Assembly: GCF_019904155.1 (NCBI RefSeq)
Contig: NZ_JAHCMB010000148.1
Location: 41,970-105,969 of the forward strand
Direction: 5' to 3'
DNA length: 64,000 nt
DNA from: Paenibacillus sinensis
Lineage (GTDB): Bacteria > Bacillota > Bacilli > Paenibacillales > Paenibacillaceae
The notes below the pieces were generated by a model. The model was not told the origin of the DNA, ran no database searches, and was given only the letters and a program-made list of their open reading frames with translations. The position numbers and the translations under genes are program-made. Shown here piece after piece: positions 59,853-64,000 of the stretch (within the stretch, counting starts at the first letter, position 1; each line of letters starts with the position of its first letter).

Positions 59853-60698
59853 TCAGCGCCGGGTCAGCAGCAGTTTCTCGAAGTAAACGACGACTTGATA
59901 CATGAGCGTGGCGACAATGGCGATGACGAGCAGGCTGGACATAACCAGTGTGAAATTGAACACCTGGAATCCGTAGATGATCAAGTATCCCAGACCCGAT
60001 TTCGCCACCAGAAATTCACCGACAATGACGCCGACCCAGGACATGCCGACATTGACCTTCAGTGTCGAGATGATCGCAGGGAACGACGCCGGAAGAATGA
60101 CTTTGCTGAAGACCTGACCCCGCCCTCCTCCGAACGACCGGATCACCCTCACATAATTGGGATCGACTCCCTGGAAGCTGTTGTACACAACCAGCGTCGT
60201 GACGATGACCGTGATGGAGAGCGTCGTCATGACAATCGCTGTAAAACCCGCTCCGAACATCACGATAAAGATTGGGCCGAGCGCCACCTTCGGCATGCTG
60301 TTGAAGACAACCATGTAGGGATCGAGCACAGCCGACAGAAACGGCGACCACCAGATCAAAGCGGCCAGCAGCGTTCCCACAAGCGTCCCAAGGACAAAGC
60401 CGGCCGCCGTCTCCCAGACAGTGATCCCCAGATGATGCCACAGGCTTCCGTCAAGCGCGCTCTTCAGCAGCTGGTCCCATACTCTTGACGGACTGCTGAA
60501 CAACAGCCGGTCAATCCATCCCTGCCGTGCGGCAACTTCCCATAAACCGAAGAACAGGAGCAGCAGTCCGGTCTGGACGAGCCGGACGTTTCTGCGATGC
60601 TTCCGCTTGCCGCGAAGATAATCGACATGCTCGGAGGCCAGCCAGTCGCTGGCGGACGCTCTCGCCGTGCCACTCCCGCTCAGAATCTCCTGCTTCAT
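59853..60698 (-). CDS. ABC transporter permease, SsuC/TauC/ThiX type
   Basis: 281 residues with six transmembrane helices after a charged N-terminal tail. The cytoplasmic loop with FQGVDPNYVRVIRSFGGGRGQVFSKVILPASFP, read in parts, is the EAA motif contacting the ATPase. Encoded last in a three-gene set: binding protein, ATPase, permease. Same family as sulfonate, nitrate and hydroxymethylpyrimidine importers. Confidence 0.92.
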   Translation of the reverse strand: MKQEILSGSGTARASASDWLASEHVDYLRGKRKHRRNVRLVQTGLLLLFFGLWEVAARQGWIDRLLFSSPSRVWDQLLKSALDGSLWHHLGITVWETAAGFVLGTLVGTLLAALIWWSPFLSAVLDPYMVVFNSMPKVALGPIFIVMFGAGFTAIVMTTLSITVIVTTLVVYNSFQGVDPNYVRVIRSFGGGRGQVFSKVILPASFPAIISTLKVNVGMSWVGVIVGEFLVAKSGLGYLIIYGFQVFNFTLVMSSLLVIAIVATLMYQVVVYFEKLLLTRR

Positions 60699-60720
60699 GT
60701 TCCGCTCCTCCTTTCATTGG

Positions 60721-61506
60721 CTAGCCAGCCGAACCGCCGGCTCCCTCCGTCTCCATTTCTCTCCAGACGGAATGGAACAGCTCGGCGAATCCCGGCTGGT
60801 CCCGGGCATACAGCGGCGGCGTATCCGCGATGCTTCGGGGGATATCGAAGACACGGCGGATTCTCCCCGGATTCCGTCCCATCAGAATGACCCTGCTGCT
60901 TACTGCAATTGCCTCGGATAAATCATGGGTAACCAGCAGTGCTGTCTTCCCCCTGCTCCGGAGAGTCTCCGACACAAGATCCTCAAGCTGGAGCTTGATC
61001 TGGTAATCCAACGCGGAGAATGGCTCATCAAGCAGCAGCAGCTCCGGGTCGGTAGCCAGCGTCCGCACGAGAGCCACCCGCTGGCGCATACCGCCGGAGA
61101 GCTGGCCGGGGAAGGAGTCTTCCTTCCCCTTTAGTCCCATTTCGGCCAGCAGCGCTGCCGTCTTGGCACGTTCTTCCGCGTTCGGCCTGCCGGTCAATTC
61201 AAGTCCGAGCAGCGCGTTCTCCAGAATCGTCCGCCACGGGAAGAGATAGTCCTGCTGCAGCATGTACCCGGTGCAAGGCGAAGGACCAAGGACCGGAGAG
61301 CCGTTCACCCGCACCTCTCCCTTTGATGGCTTAAGCAGGCCGGAGATGATGGAGAGAAGCGTTGTTTTGCCGCAGCCGCTCGGTCCGACCAGGCTGACGA
61401 ACTCTCCTTTTTCGATAACAAGTTCGATATTCTCCAGCGCCAAAGAAGCGTTCCGGTCCTCCAGATATGCATGTGAGACTGAGCGCAGTTCGACTACCGG
61501 CGGCAT
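60721..61506 (-). CDS. ABC transporter ATP-binding protein, SsuB/TauB type
   Basis: 261 residues. Walker A LVGPSGCGKTTLLSII, Q-loop MLQQDYLFPWRTILEN, signature QLSGGMRQRVALVRTLA, Walker B LLLLDEPFSALD, H-loop LLVTHDLSEAIAVSS. ATG at 61504-61506 with GGAGGAAG upstream. Spacing of 49 bases to the binding protein and 22 to the permease. Confidence 0.94.
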   Translation of the reverse strand: MPPVVELRSVSHAYLEDRNASLALENIELVIEKGEFVSLVGPSGCGKTTLLSIISGLLKPSKGEVRVNGSPVLGPSPCTGYMLQQDYLFPWRTILENALLGLELTGRPNAEERAKTAALLAEMGLKGKEDSFPGQLSGGMRQRVALVRTLATDPELLLLDEPFSALDYQIKLQLEDLVSETLRSRGKTALLVTHDLSEAIAVSSRVILMGRNPGRIRRVFDIPRSIADTPPLYARDQPGFAELFHSVWREMETEGAGGSAG

Positions 61507-61555
61507 GGCGGCTTCCTCCTTTTCATGGCGCATTGTTGACTTCAAGACTCTGTCT

Positions 61556-62581
61556 TTATTTGTCTCCCTTTACCTCAGACAACGCCTTCTCCGCGAACGA
61601 GTTGTTGACGATTTTGGCGGACGGAACGCGTTCCTTCAGCTCACCCGCATTTTCCATGACATCCAGGAGATTGTTCCATTCCGCATCGTCGATGACAGGG
61701 TTCAGCGCGTACGTGTCCTGATCCTTATACCGCTTGATCGCCGAGACGAGAATATCCTTATCCGTATCCTTGAAGTATGTCATTACGGCATCCGCAATCT
61801 CCTCCGGACTGTGGGACTTCACCCAATTCTGGGCTTCTTGCAGGGCATTCGTAAATTTCTGCACCGTCTTGTCGTTCTTGCTTATAAAGCTGTTCTTCGC
61901 CATGAACACGGTGTAAGGCAAATATCCGCTCTCGACCCCGAATGATGCCACGACCTTGCCCCGTCCCTCCCGCTCGAAGATCGACGCCTGCGGCTCGAAC
62001 AGCTGCACATAATCGCCCGTACCCGATGCAAAAGCTCCCGCGATATTCGCAAAATCAATATTCTGGATCAGAGTCAAATCCTTGGATGAATCGATCCCTT
62101 TCTTCTTCAGCGTGAAATCTCCGGCCATCTGCGGCATGCCGCCTTTGCGCTGGCCCAGGAAGGTCGATCCCTTCAATTCGCTCCAATCAAAATTCGACTG
62201 CTCCTTGCGGGCGAACAGGAAGGTGCCGTCGCGCTGTGTCAGTTGGGCAAAGTTGATCACCGGATCGTCGCTGCCCTGCTGATAGACATAAATCGACGTC
62301 TCCGAGCCCACCAGCGCCACATCGATCGCTCCTGACAGCAGCGCCGTCATCGTCTTGTCTCCCCCGGGAATCGTCTGAAGCTCGACATCCAGCCCCTCAT
62401 CCTTGAAAAAACCTTGAGACAACGCCACATATTCGGGCGCATAGAACACGGATCTCGTTACCTCTCCGACCTTCACCTTAATTGAGGCTGACTCGCTCTT
62501 CCCGCCGCAGCCGGCGAGCATGGAGACGGCCATCCCGACCGCAAGCGCCAGCGCCGCGGCTCTGTACCCTTTACGCATCAT
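61556..62581 (-). CDS. NMT1/SsuA-type substrate-binding lipoprotein
   Basis: 341 residues. A lipoprotein signal with lipobox MLAGCGG. The mature part reads VKVGEVTRSVFYAPEYVALSQGFF (the classic first strand), GGDKTMTALLSGAIDVALVGSET, and is full length. Ligands in the family range from sulfonates and nitrate to thiamine precursors; no motif here decides. GGAGAG before the first Met. No riboswitch was recognised upstream, only a GC-rich leader. Confidence 0.92.
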   Translation of the reverse strand: MMRKGYRAAALALAVGMAVSMLAGCGGKSESASIKVKVGEVTRSVFYAPEYVALSQGFFKDEGLDVELQTIPGGDKTMTALLSGAIDVALVGSETSIYVYQQGSDDPVINFAQLTQRDGTFLFARKEQSNFDWSELKGSTFLGQRKGGMPQMAGDFTLKKKGIDSSKDLTLIQNIDFANIAGAFASGTGDYVQLFEPQASIFEREGRGKVVASFGVESGYLPYTVFMAKNSFISKNDKTVQKFTNALQEAQNWVKSHSPEEIADAVMTYFKDTDKDILVSAIKRYKDQDTYALNPVIDDAEWNNLLDVMENAGELKERVPSAKIVNNSFAEKALSEVKGDK

Positions 62582-62698
62582 GCGTCTCTCCTCTCTCCCC
62601 TGCCCTTGCGGGGGCTGACGCTTCCGAATATCGGATAGGAGTCATGCTCTCCCCCGGAGCTGGATAATCCAGCATATGCAGATGCCCAGTAATCGGTT

Positions 62699-62738
62699 AT
62701 AAAAAAAGACGGCCCGGCCATGTCGGCCAAACCGTCTG
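62699..62738 (-). terminator. Terminator of the VOC gene
   Basis: AGACGGTTTGGCC / GGCCGGGCCGTCT stem with a T run on the minus strand. Confidence 0.9.
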
Positions 62739-62756
62739 CATTTTGAAATCGGTCTA

Positions 62757-63209
62757 TCAGTCGTTCTCAAGCAGCTCCACCAGCACCTTCAGCTCATCGA
62801 ACGTGTCCATATACGCGTATCTTCCGCCCGTATACTCCCCTTTTTGAATAAGCGGCATGCCATTATTCTCCAAGAGTGCGATTTTCTCCTTCATACCCTT
62901 GATGCCAAAGGCGATATGGTGAACGCCCTCCCCCTGCTTGTCCAGAAATTCTCGCCAGGTGGAAGGTCCCTCATCCGGCTGAATCAGCTCGATTTGCAGC
63001 TGACCCATATCGAAGAAGGCGAGTTTCGCCCGTGCCGGCGTCGGTTCACCAACATATTCCGTCTGCGCAAGGTCCGCTGTGTCCGTCCAGAAGGATTCCG
63101 GCTTGGGAACACCGAAGAAATCGGCGTAGCTCCGGGAGGTCTGCTCCACATCCTTGACAATAATACCGATCTGGGTAACAAACTGCGTGCCTAACCATCC
63201 ATTATCCAT
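62757..63209 (-). CDS. VOC-family (glyoxalase/epimerase-like) protein
   Basis: 150 residues, two beta-alpha-beta-beta-beta modules: LGTQFVTQIGIIVKDVEQTS starts the first, GEGVHHIAFGIKGMKEKI the second. Metal-ligand candidates are His in HHIAFG and Glu in IELIQPDE and VLVELLE. The pattern (TQIGIIVKD...SYADFFG...HHIAF) is closest to methylmalonyl-CoA epimerase, yet no mutase gene is near, so substrate is open. ATG at 63207-63209 with GAGGTGAGGTAC. The frame is open for 107 residues upstream, but that overlaps the preceding gene and is shadow. Confidence 0.87.
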   Translation of the reverse strand: MDNGWLGTQFVTQIGIIVKDVEQTSRSYADFFGVPKPESFWTDTADLAQTEYVGEPTPARAKLAFFDMGQLQIELIQPDEGPSTWREFLDKQGEGVHHIAFGIKGMKEKIALLENNGMPLIQKGEYTGGRYAYMDTFDELKVLVELLEND

Positions 63210-63232
63210 GTACCTCACCTCATATAATTGGT

Positions 63233-63892
63233 CTATCTGACATCTGCTTTTCCGTCCGGCTCCCAATGCAGCAGCCAATCCAGAAAAATCGAGCAGAACA
63301 GCTCCTTGTCCACCGTCGATGCCGATACCCAGTCCTGTCCCTCTCCACAGCTCATCCGGAGAAGCCAACCGCAGCAGCGGCTGCCCAGAAAGGAAGCGTA
63401 CTGAAATGTCCAGTCCCTGCCCTGTCTGGAGCCAATGCGCAGCTCGCCCGAAGTGCGTGGAGAACGGACGGTGAACGCGAACCGGATCGAGAGCCGTGAG
63501 TCTCCGGTAGTCCGCTTCACATAGCGGCACAGCTGGAGAATAGAGCCGGACGCCCGGTTCAGAATTTCCCTGTACTGCATTTTGGACATGAGCAGCGCGG
63601 GGTCTTCCCTCCCTCCGAATGGAGCTTCAGGGAGAATGATGCCCTCCAGAATGGCTTCTCTGATCGCTTGTTCATGGCCGGGATCATCCAGCGCATGACA
63701 TTCAGGCTCCACTCTCCCCTTGCGGAGAATGATCACTTGCCGGGGATTGACATATATAAGCAGGTCGCAGTCCTTGTCCCCGCTTCGGTAATGCAGGCGG
63801 CAGACCCGCCTAATATCCGATTGTTCGGATGGCAGTTCACTGCTTCTTATAAGCTTGTCTCCTTCAGGCATCAGAAACCGCAAATATTTCAT
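63233..63892 (-). CDS. Protein of unknown function
   Basis: About 219 residues, not recognised. Begins MKYLRFLMPEGDKLIRSSEL; contains CRLHYRSGDKDCDLLIYVNP, ILRKGRVEPECHALDDPGHE, and an Arg-rich C-terminal half (FAFTVRSPRTSGELRIGSR, SRCCGWLLRMSCGEG). No signal peptide or membrane helix. The ATG at 63890-63892 has only a weak AGAAGA upstream; a GTG six codons earlier is the alternative start. It lies 23 bases before the VOC gene and is probably co-transcribed with it. Confidence 0.65.
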   Translation of the reverse strand: MKYLRFLMPEGDKLIRSSELPSEQSDIRRVCRLHYRSGDKDCDLLIYVNPRQVIILRKGRVEPECHALDDPGHEQAIREAILEGIILPEAPFGGREDPALLMSKMQYREILNRASGSILQLCRYVKRTTGDSRLSIRFAFTVRSPRTSGELRIGSRQGRDWTFQYASFLGSRCCGWLLRMSCGEGQDWVSASTVDKELFCSIFLDWLLHWEPDGKADVR

Positions 63893-63910
63893 CGATTGTT
63901 CTTCTATCAC

Positions 63911-64000
63911 TGAGATCGTATCCTTCCGATCTTGAATCTACCAATCTTTATGTTATCATAAGCTAATTTTAAGGTAAAATTAAGAAAAGAGAGGTATTAT
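63911..64000. other. AT-rich intergenic region, probably divergent
   Basis: Ninety bases at the right edge. The plus strand ends with AAAGAGAGGTATTAT, a strong ribosome-site pattern, so a plus-strand gene probably starts just beyond the window. Confidence 0.4.

Noticed and set aside
62582..62698. Possible riboswitch upstream of the SsuA-type binding protein
   Set aside because: GC-rich leader with CTGGATTATCCAG-like pieces, but the TPP and guanidine-I riboswitch core motifs are not present.
62757..63530. Long N-terminal extension of the VOC protein
   Set aside because: Overlaps the upstream gene; the ribosome site GAGGTGAGG fixes the start at 63209.

Overview
The window looks like chromosome of a spore-forming Bacillales organism, most likely Paenibacillus or a close relative. 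The evidence is the set of spore genes (cotE, spoVK), the conserved order spoVK-hflX-ynbB-glnR-glnA, a Gram-positive LexA/YneA pair with SOS boxes, strong GGAGG ribosome binding sites, frequent TTG/GTG starts and a moderately high GC content. Most genes lie on the minus strand. No rRNA, tRNA or CRISPR array was seen. Genus is inferred from gene content, not proven.

Layout. 1-452: 5' end of topB. 560-865: an odd array of CCGAGT-type microrepeats that runs into the proS stop codon. 848-3100: proS with a T-box leader. 3.3-6.4 kb: gltD and the thyA-folA pair. 6.6-11.5 kb: pyruvate dehydrogenase operon pdhA-pdhB-pdhC-lpdA with a clear sigma-A promoter. 11.7-18.5 kb: esterase, LMW phosphatase, thiamine pyrophosphokinase, secreted NlpC/P60 hydrolase, a response regulator with a degenerate receiver, a ThiF/MoeB-type E1 enzyme and a YkpA-like ABC-F protein. 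18.7-20.2 kb: a Ser/Thr kinase fused to a P-loop-like domain without its lysine. 20.4-24.6 kb: a tight six-gene run (Fpg/Nei glycosylase, endonuclease IV, cREC-like protein, thioredoxin-like protein, YlmA-like ATPase, FtsJ-like methyltransferase). 24.7-32.7 kb: HAD phosphatases, rnz, metH, small proteins and yneA. 33.0-34.2 kb: lexA and an L,D-transpeptidase.

The least ordinary stretch is 34.5-36.2 kb. It has small unrecognised genes and a roughly 1-kb relic of an integrated element. The relic lies between two 22-bp direct repeats, one of which is exactly the 3' end of glnA. Between them are the C-terminal stub of a tyrosine recombinase, a broken minus-strand reading frame and one small intact gene. 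A large inverted repeat just outside the distal repeat looks like the original glnA terminator, displaced by the insertion.

36.2-43.1 kb: glnA, glnR, ynbB, hflX, spoVK, a YdcF-like protein and an Ntdp-like protein. 43.4-50.8 kb: a class A PBP with an Asn/Gly-rich tail, hfq, a plus-strand accessory cassette, then miaA and a methyltransferase. 50.8-58.4 kb: mutL, mutS, an amidoligase-like gene and cotE. 58.7-63.9 kb: an aromatic-acid-exporter-like protein, a NitT/SsuA-type ABC transporter, a VOC protein and an unrecognised protein.

No complete new defence or mobile system is visible. The best candidates for novelty are the glnA-targeted element relic, the kinase/P-loop fusion, the pseudo-receiver regulator, the six-gene repair/RNA run, the amidoligase between cotE and mutS, and the CCGAGT repeat array.
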